Below, one piece after another: positions 44,597-55,730 of a stretch of 64,000 bases of DNA. Source of the DNA: Setomelanomma holmii (Eukaryota > Ascomycota > Dothideomycetes > Pleosporales > Phaeosphaeriaceae); contig ML978155.1 of NCBI GenBank assembly GCA_010015745.1, positions 744,001-808,000 on the forward strand, written 5' to 3'. The number at the start of each line of letters is the position of its first letter. The stretch's first letter is position 1. Position numbers and translations under genes: made by a program. The notes under the pieces were generated by a model, which saw only the letters and a program-made list of their open reading frames with translations, was not told the DNA's origin and did not search any database.

Positions 44597-45856
44597 TTAT
44601 GGAATGACCTTCGCCTGCCTCATACGATCAAATGCAACCTTCCATGTCTCTGGCGTCCGAATCTCCTCCGTATACCGAGCCTTGTGCGAAGCCTCCATGC
44701 TCATTTGGCGATCGAAATCGAACATAGTCATGATGAAGTACTGTAATGAATCAGTCATCTTCCATTTAGTCTTCTCAAGTGCGCGAATTTTACCTGAAAC
44801 CCAGGGTGCGAAATATCACTATCCACACTCCCCTTTTTGAGATTGTGCTTCTGTTCAAGCTCGTCCCACTCCTTTCGATGCGCGGCGATGTATGCGCCCG
44901 GCTGCGGCGAGTTCTCTTCCGGCCCCGTACCCTTCAGGCCAAAGTAGTCGCAGATGATGGGCCACTTGCCGCTCCACGTGTCTTCCTGTCCGCCCACGTT
45001 GAAGCTTTGCGACGCGGTTTGCTCGGGGTGTAGGGACGCGTGAATGGAGAAATGCGCGACCATGTCTTGAGGTGACTCGTTGTACTTGTTCACCCATGAC
45101 TTCTCAGTTCCTGGGAACGGGCATTTTGTGCCTTCACCTTCTACTGCGCGGTACAATGATAGGTAGAGGGCGAGTGTCTGACCAAGGTTGTACGCATTGT
45201 TATTCGGCACAAAACCGATGATGTTGTCGGGGCGAATCTCGCACCAGCTCCACTTCTTGCCTTTCGATATGCGCTTCAGGCAGTCGATCTGGTTGTAGTA
45301 GAAGAGTTGAGAAAGGTACGGCTCGGGAATGGGCGGTAATGTCTCTTTCAGCGGCAAATCATTCGAGAATGGGAACTTGTCGAGCATTTGACAGCCGTAG
45401 ATCTTCGTGCCCGTCGGGAGCAGGACGTACGAGAGTTTCGACGACAGGTGGTCAATGGCGGTGACAGCGCGTTCCAGCATGTCCTCATTGGTCTTACATT
45501 CGTACTTGGGGTCGTCTGATTGTTTGTAGGCTAAATTTCGTTAAAGGTTTGCATCCGAGTATCCTTGTGAGCCACTTACAGTAGAAGTAGACCTGCGTTA
45601 CTGTATCAACATCCTTGACCTTCTCCTTGATCTGCTTTTCCAAGTCTTCCTGGCTACCCTTGAGCAAGTCTACGCTAGACACAATCTGTAGTCTTGGGTC
45701 GTCTGGCCACAGGGCCATTTCTCTCGTCAAAGGCCTGTTGACCATCGCTGTGACCCTCGAGAAGGCATCTTTCGTGGGGTAGCCATTCAAGATAGCGTTG
45801 ACAATGGCCCAGCCAGTGATGCCAGACGCGCCGTAGATTAGAGCATGATTTCCCAT
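44597..45856 (-). CDS. PRISE family reductase (progesterone 5-beta-reductase / iridoid synthase-like SDR)
   Basis: Three exons on the minus strand: 45856..45580, 45530..44794 and 44740..44597, 385 residues. The N-terminal NADP-binding motif is IYGASGITGWAIV. Catalytic lysine and tyrosine candidates lie in LPTGTKIYG and LFYYNQIDCL, the non-canonical PRISE pair; EIRPDNIIGFVPNN follows. The third exon restores the conserved end YFIMTMFDFDRQMSMEASHKAR. The family reduces activated 1,4-enones with NADPH in plants, bacteria and fungi. The physiological substrate in fungi is not known. Confidence 0.88.
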
Positions 45857-47827
45857 CGTTTTAGTATTCTCAGAAATCTCAACAAGGACGCGAGATTCAG
45901 TCCAACTTCGAGAGGAGAGCGCGACGCGTCAAGGTAAGACCCTGGAATAAGTACTCCAGACCTCGCCGATGCGCCCAGGAACCGAAGTGCCCCTCGCTAC
46001 GATTTCCCGTCATCTTGCTGACCATGATTAGTCTAGTGCTATACTTTGCTGCTCCTCGTGGATGCTGACAGCAGGTTCCGGAAGCTCGTGCGGAGAACCA
46101 TTTCCAAACTTGCTTGACAAGTCCACCCCGCAATCGAGTCCTGCCATGACTCGCGTTGTAAAATCAGCTCGCCAGATATGAGCTTCCCTTCATATGAAAG
46201 ATCTGCTAGCGTGTAAATGATCAAACATACAGTGTTTTGATCGTCGAGTAACTTCTGCCGGAAGGCGTCGACGCAATCAACACCTTTTCTAAGTCCTGGC
46301 CGTCCTGAAGCTGCTTCACTGGATGACGTCATGTACAGCATTATTATCTTCAAAGCCTCTAAGGTTACGAGAGACGAAGTAGTTCTGCTTTCACGTTTCT
46401 ATTGATAGGGCTGTTGCGGTTCCGAGTCACTTTTGAGAGCCGATCTACCGATGTCGTAGGATGCATGCACACCACGGGTTATGTTGTTATCGAACTACTG
46501 CTGCAACCCTGAAAAGCTAACGTAGAGGTGCTACTCATACTGTCATTGTACCTTTCATCACGCTGCCAAGAGACTAGCTTCTGGCGCCCTCATTCGCAGC
46601 TTCCGCGTTGACAATGAATATGCACACCACAACATGAGGTCTTTCTAAATTTCTCTCTGACTAATGCTCTATTTTGTATAGTGTCGCACGCCTGTTAGCA
46701 AACTTTGAGAAGTAGTCATGACGTTGTCGCTGTGCTTGCAGTCCAAACCGGTGGTATTTGGTGCGTGCCGGCCGCTTGCCTGAACCATCACAGATCAATT
46801 CCGTGCCCAACACGACGACCCTCCAGCTCGTTTGACATCGGTGAATTACTACAATTGAGTTCTCTGTCAACTTCAAATTCAAAGAAACAGCATTGCTTGC
46901 GTGGTCACCACTGCCGGCATGCAAAGAGGAAGACAAACATAATTAAATATTGGTCTACGGTCGGAAGCTACCCCACCTTGCCCTGATGTGACAGCACATC
47001 CATGTCAAGCCCAAGCTCGAGATCAGCCCCGTGTCGCTTGTCTCGATTAGAACAGCACGCTCTGGATTAGATCTCAGCTTCTGCTTCAAAATATCTCGTT
47101 CAGATTTGAAGAGTGTGTTGGTCTGGCTCACCTTATGCATTAACTGTTCATTCTCTTGCACGACAGCCGACAGCGAGGTGTATAGCATGACAAATGGTTT
47201 GTATGGCTAACAAGAGGAGCGCGAGAAGAGCGAGAATGTTGTCGGTTGACATGTTTCTGTGGTACTATTGTGTGGAGTGGTATGGCTTAGCGATGACGTT
47301 GAACCGTATGCGCTTGGTTTGCGAGGATGTTGGACAACTCAGTCTGAAATGGCCTTCTTGTCGCCATCTTTATGGCGCCCAAGTTCTGTGCCATGTGCAC
47401 TCGAACACACTCGAGCTGACTTGCGGGCAGCGTACACTCGCGCGCACCCAGTGTGCACACAAACCTGCGCTAGAGGTTTACGGATCGATGAAGCATTGTG
47501 CGGACATGTCTGGCCAATCGCACGGCCAAGGGCCTCCGTCAGCAGGGATGCTCAGCCAACAAGAGATCTGTAGTGCCTCTGAAGCTTTCCACGCTCGGCA
47601 GAGGCTTAACTTCCGTCGCTTTTACACTAACCTTTCGAAAGAGTGCAGCGAGCACGATGACCGCGCGCGCACCTCGTGCGCGTGAGTAGTGTGCGCGCGA
47701 AGACTGCACCTCGCTCACATCTCGTCTGAAACAAGTACGACTACCTTGTTGACTTAAATCGTATCCAACCACGCAAAGCTCTTTTTCCACCTCATCCTAC
47801 CTTGGCATCGCGCTCGTCACCAGCAGA
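45857..47827. other. Gene-poor region
   Basis: About 2 kb without a supported gene. It holds a minus-strand coiled-coil-like open frame (46955-47188), another minus-strand frame at 46039-46353, and a 9-bp inverted repeat (47664-47699). These may be relics; none has a recognisable complete gene around it. Confidence 0.5.
47664..47699. repeat. CG-rich inverted repeat
   Basis: CGCGCGCAC (47664-47672) and GTGCGCGCG (47691-47699) are exact reverse complements separated by 18 bases that contain a further GTGCGCGTG. It lies about 130 bp before the start codon at 47828, so it could be a promoter element or simple CG-rich sequence. Confidence 0.6.
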
Positions 47828-49385
47828 ATGTCCGACCACCCCGATCCATTCACAAGCATCCGTATGCTTCCTCCTGAATTCCAGGACTTCCAGTACGAAA
47901 ATATGTGCGAAAATAAGCAGACAGGTTACCATGTTTCCAATGATTTTGCCCTGGCGTGGCTCCGCAGCCATTCCTCGCCACTGGGCCCACAGGTATTCAA
48001 CGATTTCTGGAAGGGCCGACAAGACCATTGGAATACAATCGGTGCCGGGACGTGGAATACCTTCAAGAAAAATTGCCTGATTCCTGTCAGGTACGAGCCC
48101 CTCAGATCCATGATACTGGAGATGGCCGATTCGAATCAAACGCCTAAAGCTATTGCCAAGGTGCTAAACGTGAGATACAAGAACCTGGGTATCACATATG
48201 GGTAATTTCCACCTTTGATTTGCATGAAGGGTTCCGAAAGCTGACGTCGCTCACAGCGAGACGACAATGAAAAACAAGATCGAGCAGTGGCGCCGCGACG
48301 GCCCAGCCAACGACAGACGGACCGTGACCACCAACCCCAATACCGCGAGTGATCTGTCGTCGCAGACAGTCCAAGGGGCCTCCAACGATGATACTGCTAC
48401 ATGGCCAGCAGGATCTGAGCGTCCCGTTATGAGCGCCATTGGTTCTGCTCAAACCCAGTCAGACATAGTCGACAACCTTATCCATTATACTGTTGATGCT
48501 ACTGGACCCGTAATGGATGGGCTTGGTGCCATTGAAGATTTCAATGGCGGGCATCCAGCATCTACCACGACACCTAGACCTTCTGACAGCACAATGCGAC
48601 GTTTCTCTCTTGAACCTGACGGCCTCAACAACAGTATGTTTGGTGTGGTTGGAGCCTCTGACCGAGAGCTCCTGGCATCTCGCACAGGATACGAACTTTC
48701 GAGCGGCACGGATCATCGCAACGAATCCGAGTCTGGTAACTCCAACAACGACCTTCGGCTAGCCTCCTCGCAACCCGAGGCTGCAATTGGGACTCATCGT
48801 TCTCAACCTGCAGTCGCGGCTTTGGAACCTCCCCACGACGATGTTCAATACTCTCAGCAAGGACCGGAGTCCTTCAATATTAGCTTGCAGCCTTCACCCG
48901 CGGCCTCCATACCATGCTCTTGTATCACCTGCAGCGTTGGTGATCCATGTGCGAAGGTTGCGACCCTAGAGAAGGAGAACATCGGGTTACGTAAACAGAT
49001 CGACGATATCAGGGAAGCATGGAACGGGTTGTGCAGGAGTGTTAAGGGTAAGTTCTCGAGACCCGGCTCGCCATCACCCTCTCGAAGCTCGAAGCGGTCG
49101 CGAACGGGTGACGTGATGCTGCCCAATAATTCCACGATTACCAGCGCGTCCTCGGATAGTTTCAACAAGCCTCGGCGCAACCTCAACTCGTCTGTCACGA
49201 GTATCGACGAAGGTGCTGACTCCAGGAGGTTCGAAAGTCTTCAAATGCCCTGGTCTAAGCTCAACTCTTCTGCCACGAGTATCGATAATGCTGCAGGCTC
49301 CATGAGCTTCATGGCTGACCCACTTCCGTTGCCCAATAAGAATGCAAACGATAATCGCAATATCGGTGCTCTATTCGACCTGTAG
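47828..49385 (+). CDS. Unassigned nuclear-type protein with possible HTH and coiled coil
   Basis: Two exons: 47828..48201 and 48257..49385, 500 residues. I do not recognise the family. The N-terminal 150 residues are compact and aromatic-rich (FQDFQYENMCENKQTGYH, WLRSHSSPLG). A stretch spanning the intron (MADSNQTPKAIAKVLNVRYK then TTMKNKIEQWRRDG) looks like a helix-turn-helix of the Clr5 or resolvase kind. A long Ser/Thr/Asn-rich region follows, then a CxC...CxxC patch, a coiled coil (KVATLEKENIGLRKQIDDI) and a basic stretch (RSSKRSRTG). Near the C-terminus a 26-residue unit is repeated: LNSSVTSIDEGA and LNSSATSIDNAA. A transcriptional regulator is a guess. Confidence 0.7.
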
Positions 49386-49774
49386 ACAAGTTTGAGCGTA
49401 CTCCCAATACAGCAGGATGGGAATGATGGTACACAGGAGGGGTGAGGTTGGACTTAGGCTCGGCGGTGTGCGGCCACTTGTCCTGATACAGTTTGGTAGC
49501 ACAGAGCATGATTTCTTTCTCTCGGCGTCGCGGCGTTGTTCACTTTACTTGCCTTCTGGCATTGCCGATGCTTTCCAGTCCAAGCGAGCATATATATACC
49601 CCCATGTGGTCCGTTCACTCGAGACGCTAGATACCCCAACAATACCATTTGTTTTGCAGCCTGCTCGTCCAGAACCTGCAGCTGACCCAGCAATCAACGT
49701 CTGTGAATCCGCAGCCCTTTTCCATTTCTTGTTCAATCATATCCGCACTCTTCTCTCCTGCGTCAGCATCCACC
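49386..49774. other. Convergent intergenic region
   Basis: About 390 bp between the 3' ends of the unassigned protein gene and the F-box-type gene. A CATATATATACC TATA-like string near 49588-49598 has no matching gene downstream on the plus strand. Confidence 0.45.
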
Positions 49775-50476
49775 TCAAGCGAATGCCCTCCAGTCGTCAT
49801 CATCCATATCGCAAAGTCTCATCTGCTCGTCCACCCATTCCCCTCGAGTCATTCGTGTCGCCTTTCGTGGCTGCGGCGGCTTCCAGCCCTTCTTTGCGTT
49901 AATACACTCGTTCCCACATCGGCAACCAAACATCTGAAAGCATGCCTTACACACCTTGCGACACAGTTGCAGCCTCTCCCCTGCCTCCTCTCCTCTTTTG
50001 ACTTCCCTGCAACGTATGCACCAAATCCACCCACACCATATCCACGACAGCTTCTGTACCTGGTGCATATCCGTGATCTTTCGCATCTTTCGCAAAACCA
50101 CAATCGGCACAGAAATGCTTCGCCGCGTCCTTGCCTCCCGGGCGTCTCGTCTCCACCAGCATGGCGTCGGCGAACGTAGCATACGGTCTCAGGCGCACGC
50201 AGTGCTAGCAGATGTAGGAGCAGTCAACCTCTGCCCAATCAGTCTGCTCAAATCGAAGAAGCATCGCTTGTGTGGGTGTGAGTATGAGGTTTCCAAATAG
50301 CGGTTGTCGAGGCAGAGTCGAGGGACTGCGAGCAGGGCTGTGTCTGAGCTTTTCCCACGGGCGTGCTTGAGGTAGTAGGTGACTTCGTGATGGAGCTCGG
50401 TGGACAAGCGAATCAGGGGTGGCATGACTGCCAAGCTGGTATTGTCGTTCTCGGAGGCGGCCATTGTGTGTGGCAT
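49775..50476 (-). pseudogene. F-box-type cysteine-rich protein gene with two frameshifts
   Basis: Minus strand. From ATG 50476 the first segment reads MPPLIRLSTELHHEVTYYL (F-box-like opening) to DLSRLIGQRL, then stops at 50189. The next segment, in another frame, reads HCVRLRPYATFADAMLVE and HFCADCGFAKDA; the third, in yet another frame, reads CIRCREVKRGEEAGERLQLC and VCKACFQMFGCRCGNEC, ending DMDDDDWRAF at 49775. The three segments together match a known layout of fungal F-box proteins with a C-terminal cysteine-rich domain. No realistic intron fits: the GT...AG gaps at the breaks are 24-30 nt. Single-base changes near 50200 and near 50020 are inferred. It could be a relic or an assembly error. 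Confidence 0.65.
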
Positions 50477-50882
50477 TATGTGTCGACGAGACAGAACTCG
50501 GGACGTATTTGAGTGAACATGAGAGGCGAAGGTCTCTCGAGAACGGTCTGAGAGATATGGAGTAGTGCTGTCGGTGATGAAAGCAGAGGCAATGCCGCTC
50601 TGTAACCTTCTAGAGCTATCAGGTCGAAGAGACCTGAGATGCAAAAGAAATTGACAAGGTAAAGATTCTGAAGAAGCGCGATGGAGGAAGCACCTCAAGG
50701 CTACATGTTGTGTTCGTCTGCCCCTCGCGAGGCTGAAAAAGTCGGAGCTGCAGCCCTACTGTGTCGCTTGAATGCGTGGGCGCATGGTACATGCTGCACA
50801 GCCCAATTGGTAATTCTCATCGGACCAGACTTGCCCATTTCCCTAATACGCTTCCATGACATACTTTACCGGTCTGATCCGC
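50477..50882. other. Intergenic region
   Basis: About 400 bp. Part of it is open in frame with the F-box-type gene up to 50698, so the true start of that gene could lie here. Otherwise nothing is supported. Confidence 0.45.
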
Positions 50883-51817
50883 CTAGTTGTTCGCCTTACT
50901 ATCATTATAATAATGAATCGTCTCATCCGCGCACCCAGCCGGCGTCTGATACAAGTAATTCCCAAGATTGATATACAACTGCTGCCCCGCACACACATAC
51001 CAAGCCGCGCTATTCGGCCTCGTAAGGCCAGCGACAGTCCAAGTCAATCCATCGCCCTGCCATGCAAATGTACCATAGGTGTTTTTCGTTGTAGAGAATG
51101 TGACGCTCAGGCTGTTATCGTTGATGTAGCGCGTTTCGCTCACAACACCGTAGAGCAGTTTTACTGGCTCGCCAGGTGCGGAGACTAGTTGGACGAGTTG
51201 TCCATCTACAACCTGGAACTGTCCAGCCTAAGGTTGGTGCCCGAAGTTAGTGTGTGTCTCATATGCATTCCGTACATTGGGGTTTGCTTACAGTGGTATA
51301 GTCGCCAAGTAGGGCTGCGCCGGTGCTGTAGAGTGGACTGGTCTGCAAGTACTTGTGGAAATTCGGTGCTTCAACGGCCCTAATCCAGTAATAACCACTC
51401 TGAAGGGTTGTACCAGGGCCAGTCCCGGCAGGTGTGCTACCTGAGGGAGTCCCAGTGGTCGAAGGCGTAGCCGTGGTCGTACTCTTTGCCGTAGATGTGA
51501 TCAGGGTTGTGGGCTTTTGCGATGAAGCGGGAGCGGGAGCGGGAGTGGCGCCCGGCTGGCACTGAGAGTAATAGTCGCTTGTGATATGTCAGGAGGTAAT
51601 ACTGGGCATTGAAGGTGTGTCGCATACTTCAGCTTCACACATCCTGCATTTGGTCCGCACGCCGTAGCTCCAGACCAGTTCACGCCGCCACCTAAAATCC
51701 TGTTAGCGTCGTCCAAGAGGTAATTCGCGTAGAACTCATACATTGCGCCCAGTCTCCAGCCTGAGCGGACACAGTGCTCGCAAGCGCAGCGAAGAAGACA
51801 GCTACCGTGTAGCGCAT
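50883..51817 (-). CDS. Secreted CBM1 (cellulose-binding) protein with an unassigned C-terminal domain
   Basis: Four exons on the minus strand: 51817..51742, 51691..51628, 51577..51292 and 51227..50883, 256 residues. A signal peptide (YTVAVFFAALASTVSA) is followed at once by a fungal-type CBM1: DWAQCGGVNWSGATACGPNAGC, then DYYSQCQPG, with the usual cysteines and aromatic residues. A Pro/Ala/Thr/Ser linker follows. The C-terminal 150 residues start SGYYWIRAVEAPNFHKYLQT and end ADETIHYYNDSK; I know similar tails in secreted fungal proteins but no catalytic assignment. The CBM1 points to plant cell-wall binding. A (GCGGGA)n microsatellite encodes the PAPAPAS part of the linker. Confidence 0.88.
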
Positions 51818-52387
51818 CTTGAGATCTAAGTTGGCCGTAACTTTTTGAGAACAACGTAACGATGTTGAGAATCTTGTACGACACAAATCTGACGTCGCCG
51901 GGCGAGCTCCATATTTGAACTTCTGTGATTTCGAAGAACCACACTTTGTGATGCCAGTCTTAGCGTTCGCAATGTATATGAACACGGACCGTCGCGACCG
52001 TGTAAAGTGGTTAAAATCTCCCAGGATGCGCAAGCGACCTAGACGCATCCAAATCCGGGATCAAGTCCTGTAATGTAAATTGCTTGTTCATGAAAAGCAC
52101 GCTTGGACCAGTAACGAGTGACCTTGGCTTGAAACATGACCCAGTACGTGGATATACTTGGCGGAAGTGCCGTCGCCGACATTCGAAAACCTGGTTGCGT
52201 GACTTGATATAGTGCCGTTGCTCGTGAGCGGCTCGCGTTGTGATCCGAACGATTGTGTCGTCGTTAGGGTTATTCGGAGCAGTTGTTCGTCCTCATGTGT
52301 CGCATTGGCATGCTGGCCAGTGTTCGCCGTATCGCAAACGACATTTGTGCCCACAACGTGGCTTCAATCGCGGTACGAAAAGTTGTC
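51818..52387. other. Intergenic region
   Basis: About 570 bp. It is the promoter side of the CBM1 gene and the 3' side of Ctf8. A degenerate tRNA-like stretch around 51985-52070 was considered and rejected. Confidence 0.5.
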
Positions 52388-52879
52388 TCATCCCACCTCC
52401 TCCCCTCCGCCAACAGGTTCCGGCCTACTCGAGAAGACAATCTTATACCTAACCACCTCCACAATCTCCAACTCTTCCTCTCTCCCCTCCTTATCGGTCC
52501 CACCCATCTCCCTATCCCCATCCCCATCCCCATTCCCACCACTACCCATCCTCTCCCCAAAGGTTCTCTTCCTCACAACTCCCAATGGCTTCGCCAGCTT
52601 CTTACACTCGCCCGTCATCCTCTGACCCTTGCCAACATACATATACACGCGCTTCATCCACTTTGTATCGCTTCGATCGTTGAGCGCAGGATTGTAGAGC
52701 GGGAAGACGAGCTTGCCGACTTGTGTGCTGCCGGTGGTGTCGGTGGATGAGGGAAAGTGGAATGTGCCTTGGACTTCGAGAATGGCTAGGCCAGAAGGCG
52801 TGTGGAGGAGGTGCGGAAGAGGGTTCTCAGTCGGTGAGGACGTATTGAGGGGACGTGGGTGGAGGGGAATGGTTGGCAT
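52388..52879 (-). CDS. ctf8: Chromosome transmission fidelity protein 8 (Ctf8)
   Basis: Single exon on the minus strand, 163 residues. Landmarks are LLHTPSGLAILEVQGTFHFP, VGKLVFPLYN, and KRVYMYVGKGQRMTGECKKL followed by AKPLGVVRK, all typical of Ctf8. A glycine/aspartate-rich low-complexity insert (from a CCCCAT-type microsatellite) precedes the C-terminal VRYKIVFSSRPEP. Ctf8 joins Ctf18 and Dcc1 in the alternative RFC clamp loader that promotes sister-chromatid cohesion. Confidence 0.9.
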   Translation of the reverse strand: MPTIPLHPRPLNTSSPTENPLPHLLHTPSGLAILEVQGTFHFPSSTDTTGSTQVGKLVFPLYNPALNDRSDTKWMKRVYMYVGKGQRMTGECKKLAKPLGVVRKRTFGERMGSGGNGDGDGDREMGGTDKEGREEELEIVEVVRYKIVFSSRPEPVGGGEEVG

Positions 52880-53164
52880 TGTACGAGATGGTGTTAGTCA
52901 GCGTCAGCGAGAGGATGGTTGTGCGTCGGGATGTGATGTTTTGGTGTACAAAATTATGGGGAGGGCACGCCTACGCGGCCAAAGGTTTGGCGGGGCAGGC
53001 GCGACGCGTCCAGGTTCGAAAGTGGCGGGGCAGAAATGCAACTGTTGGCACAGCGCGCACAATGGATTGCAAAGGAGGCAGAGATTGCTCAATATTGTCC
53101 ATTAGATATCATATATAGTAAACCATAAGATCATGCCTCAAGCAATGTAGATATCTTAAAACCT

Positions 53165-54356
53165 CTAAGCCCTCTTGCCGAAGACATCATCGAAGTCGAC
53201 CAATGTCAGCCTGTAGCGCACATTGTCATTCTTGTAGACACGCTCAACAGCTTCCTTGCATCCCTTCTCGCTGAGCTTGATAGTTTGCACCCAGCTCTTG
53301 ATATTCTGCTTGCTGGCAAGCTCAAGCATCTCCTCCATCTCGGGACGGCTACCGATGTGCGATGCGCCCATATAGCAGCCGTTGGGGGCGAAGACCTGCG
53401 CCTGCATAGCTGGGAGCGGGTTGTCTGGGAAGCCGACCATGTGGAAGGTACCGTTGATCTTCAGGGTCGAGAAGTACTCGGAGAGATCGAACTTGTCGGT
53501 CGCGTCGGCAGTGTTGACGATGAAGTCGAACTTGAACTTGTGGTCGTCGGCCCAGCCCTTTTTGCTGGTGAGCAGGAAGCCCTTGGCGCCCATCTTCAGA
53601 GCATCCTCCTTCTTGCTCTCCGAGTGCGAGATGACGTATGTCTCAGCACCGAGAGCGACGGACCAGAGCACACCGAAGTGACCGAGACCTCCACTGTTCT
53701 CATGTTAGATCTGTGTTGGCGTTCATCTAAACATGCGTCACTTACAGTCCAACAATGGCAACCTTCTTGCCAGGTCCAGCTCCTAACCTCTTGAGAGGCG
53801 AGTATGTGGTCAGACCGGCGCAAAGCATAGGTGCAGCCAGGGCAGTGTCAAGATTGTCTGGGATCTTAAATGTGAAATACTCGTGCGCACGCATGTGGCT
53901 GGAGTAACCACCTTGTGAGACGATACCATTCTCCTTAGCACCGTATGTGTCGATCTGGTTGGGGCAGTAGTTCTCATTGTCCGCCTTGCAGTTGTCGCAG
54001 GTGAGATCGGCGCCCTTTTGAGCACCAACACCGGCGCGGTCGCCGACCTTGAATTTGGTGACCTTTGAGCCAACCTTGACGACCTTGCCGATGACCTCGT
54101 GTCCTACGCAGAGGGGAAGTGGGATGTCCTCTCCCCATCCGCCGGTGATTGTGTGGACGTCGGACGCGCAAACACCGCACGCATCGATGGCAATATCGAC
54201 ATCGTAGTCCTCAAACTTCTTGAGAGGAAGCTGAGAGCTTGTCAGCGCACAATCGGTTCATTTGGAGCAAAGAATTCTTACTTCTTTGCGGGTAAACGTG
54301 GACCAGTTCTTGATGTCAGTGACGGCGAACGCGTCGGTCGTGTCTGGGTAACCCAT
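53165..54356 (-). CDS. Zinc-dependent NADP(H) alcohol dehydrogenase (cinnamyl alcohol dehydrogenase / ADH6 type)
   Basis: Three exons on the minus strand: 54356..54282, 54230..53746 and 53693..53165, 362 residues. Catalytic zinc ligands lie in CGVCASDVHT and GHEVIGKVVKVG; the structural zinc loop is CDNCKADNENYCPNQIDTY. The Rossmann motif is split by the second intron and reads VAIVGLGGLGHFGV. GGYSSHMRAHEYF is typical of the ADH6/CAD group, which reduces aldehydes with NADPH. It is divergent from a second medium-chain dehydrogenase 1.4 kb away; they belong to different subgroups. Confidence 0.93.
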
Positions 54357-55730
54357 GATGTGGTTGTGAACTTGTTTGTTTTGGGTATTGGTAGGTATAT
54401 AGGAAGTGTCGAAAATTTGCGACGTATAATTCAGCAGAGGGGTAGGTGTTGAGGGGCACCTTCTCGCTTTTGAATGCTTCGCCTCGTCGCTCAGAAAAAG
54501 TGGCTCGTCGCTATCCACCAGTGAGGTCATCTTCTGGACCGCGATATAGACCATCCACGCCGTCACTGCCCGCGGCTTCTGCCTGATTGGGTGTGCTCGG
54601 ACTTTGTGTGAGTTAGCCGCATTGTACCTTTTCCCAATCGTCACCCACGCGTCAACGACGTGAATTCGACCCTAGCAACGACGTTATCGATCCGAGTTGT
54701 CCAGGCTGGATGCGAATAGATGCAATTTAGTTGTCGAGACGGCGCGCCCAATTTGTCAAGCTCTTCTGACTTGTCGTTCATGGGCTGTGACAAAATCGTC
54801 ATGTCAACAGCCAGTCTTCGGAATGTTGCCGGCGGCTTAGGTAAATCCTTGGTAATGAATCTTCCTCCAACAACAACTGCTTTGAGCAGCCCGCCGGAGG
54901 ACAACTGCAACGCACATGTCTCGATCCAATCGAATATTCTGCCGCGGAGTCCCGAGCATCGAGACGATCGGGTTGTGTTTGGAACGAGGGAGCTCCGACT
55001 CGCTTAAGCTAGGGTGGTTGCAGTAAAGACTTGCCGACGTCATCGTCTACACCCATTGATTTCTTCCTCTTCAGCTTCAAATATGCATGCAGGTTCGATT
55101 TTCTTTTCATCGTATGTCGTCTTCAAGTGTTGTGCAGATGTGGACTGAATATCCACTAAATCTTGACTTCGTCCGAACCGTGAATAGAGGAAAACATAGA
55201 CGTCCTTCACGAGCAGACTATTTCGAGACGACGAGCCAGTCACTCCATCCTCGCATGATCTCTTATGAGCAGCACTGCCACGATATCGGAAGACCAAAAT
55301 CGGAAGAGTCGCGGTGCTGACTTTTCGAAGCAGTACCCCGCGTTGGCGATGCGGGGTGATCTCCCTAAGATTTACCGCATACGGTAAGCCGGGTTGATTG
55401 GTGCTCGTGGACACGCGCTTTGTGTACTTCTTGCTTCGGTTGACAAGGCCAGATGGAGGACGGAGGAACATCGCACGACGTGCCGTGATGTGATGATAGC
55501 CGCAAGTCATCCGGAGTGCCCAATTGACGTAACAGCCGCTCTGTTGGAATGGCAGGAGCTCCCCTTACTGGCGTCACCGTAGCTTCGTAAATCCCATCAT
55601 CTTTCTGAGCTTCACTCGTGTCGCAAACTGCTGATCTTCATACCTAGCTCTCCAAATCTGCATCTTCTTTCTCAGTCCTAGCTCTTATTTCCAGTGTTTT
55701 GAGATTGGCTTAGCATTTGTCGCAGCATTC
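54357..55730. other. Long divergent promoter region between two alcohol dehydrogenases
   Basis: About 1.37 kb between divergent start codons. Short open frames on both strands have no recognisable family. It is large for a shared promoter here. No repeat or RNA gene was identified. Confidence 0.5.

Noticed and set aside
41288..45856. Secondary-metabolite gene cluster around the P450
   Set aside because: No polyketide synthase, NRPS, terpene cyclase or prenyltransferase, and no cluster-type transcription factor in the window.
47194..47685. 163-codon plus-strand open frame
   Set aside because: Basic, cysteine- and histidine-rich composition without any family signature; looks like chance in CG-rich DNA.
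50196..50219. 24-nt GT...AG gap in the F-box-type gene
   Set aside because: Too short, and a multiple of three, so it cannot change frame as required.
51985..52070. tRNA-Ser-like stretch (AAAGTGGTTAAAATC ... GGGATCAAGTCC)
   Set aside because: The A-box and B-box resemblance is weak, acceptor-stem ends do not pair and no anticodon arm can be drawn.
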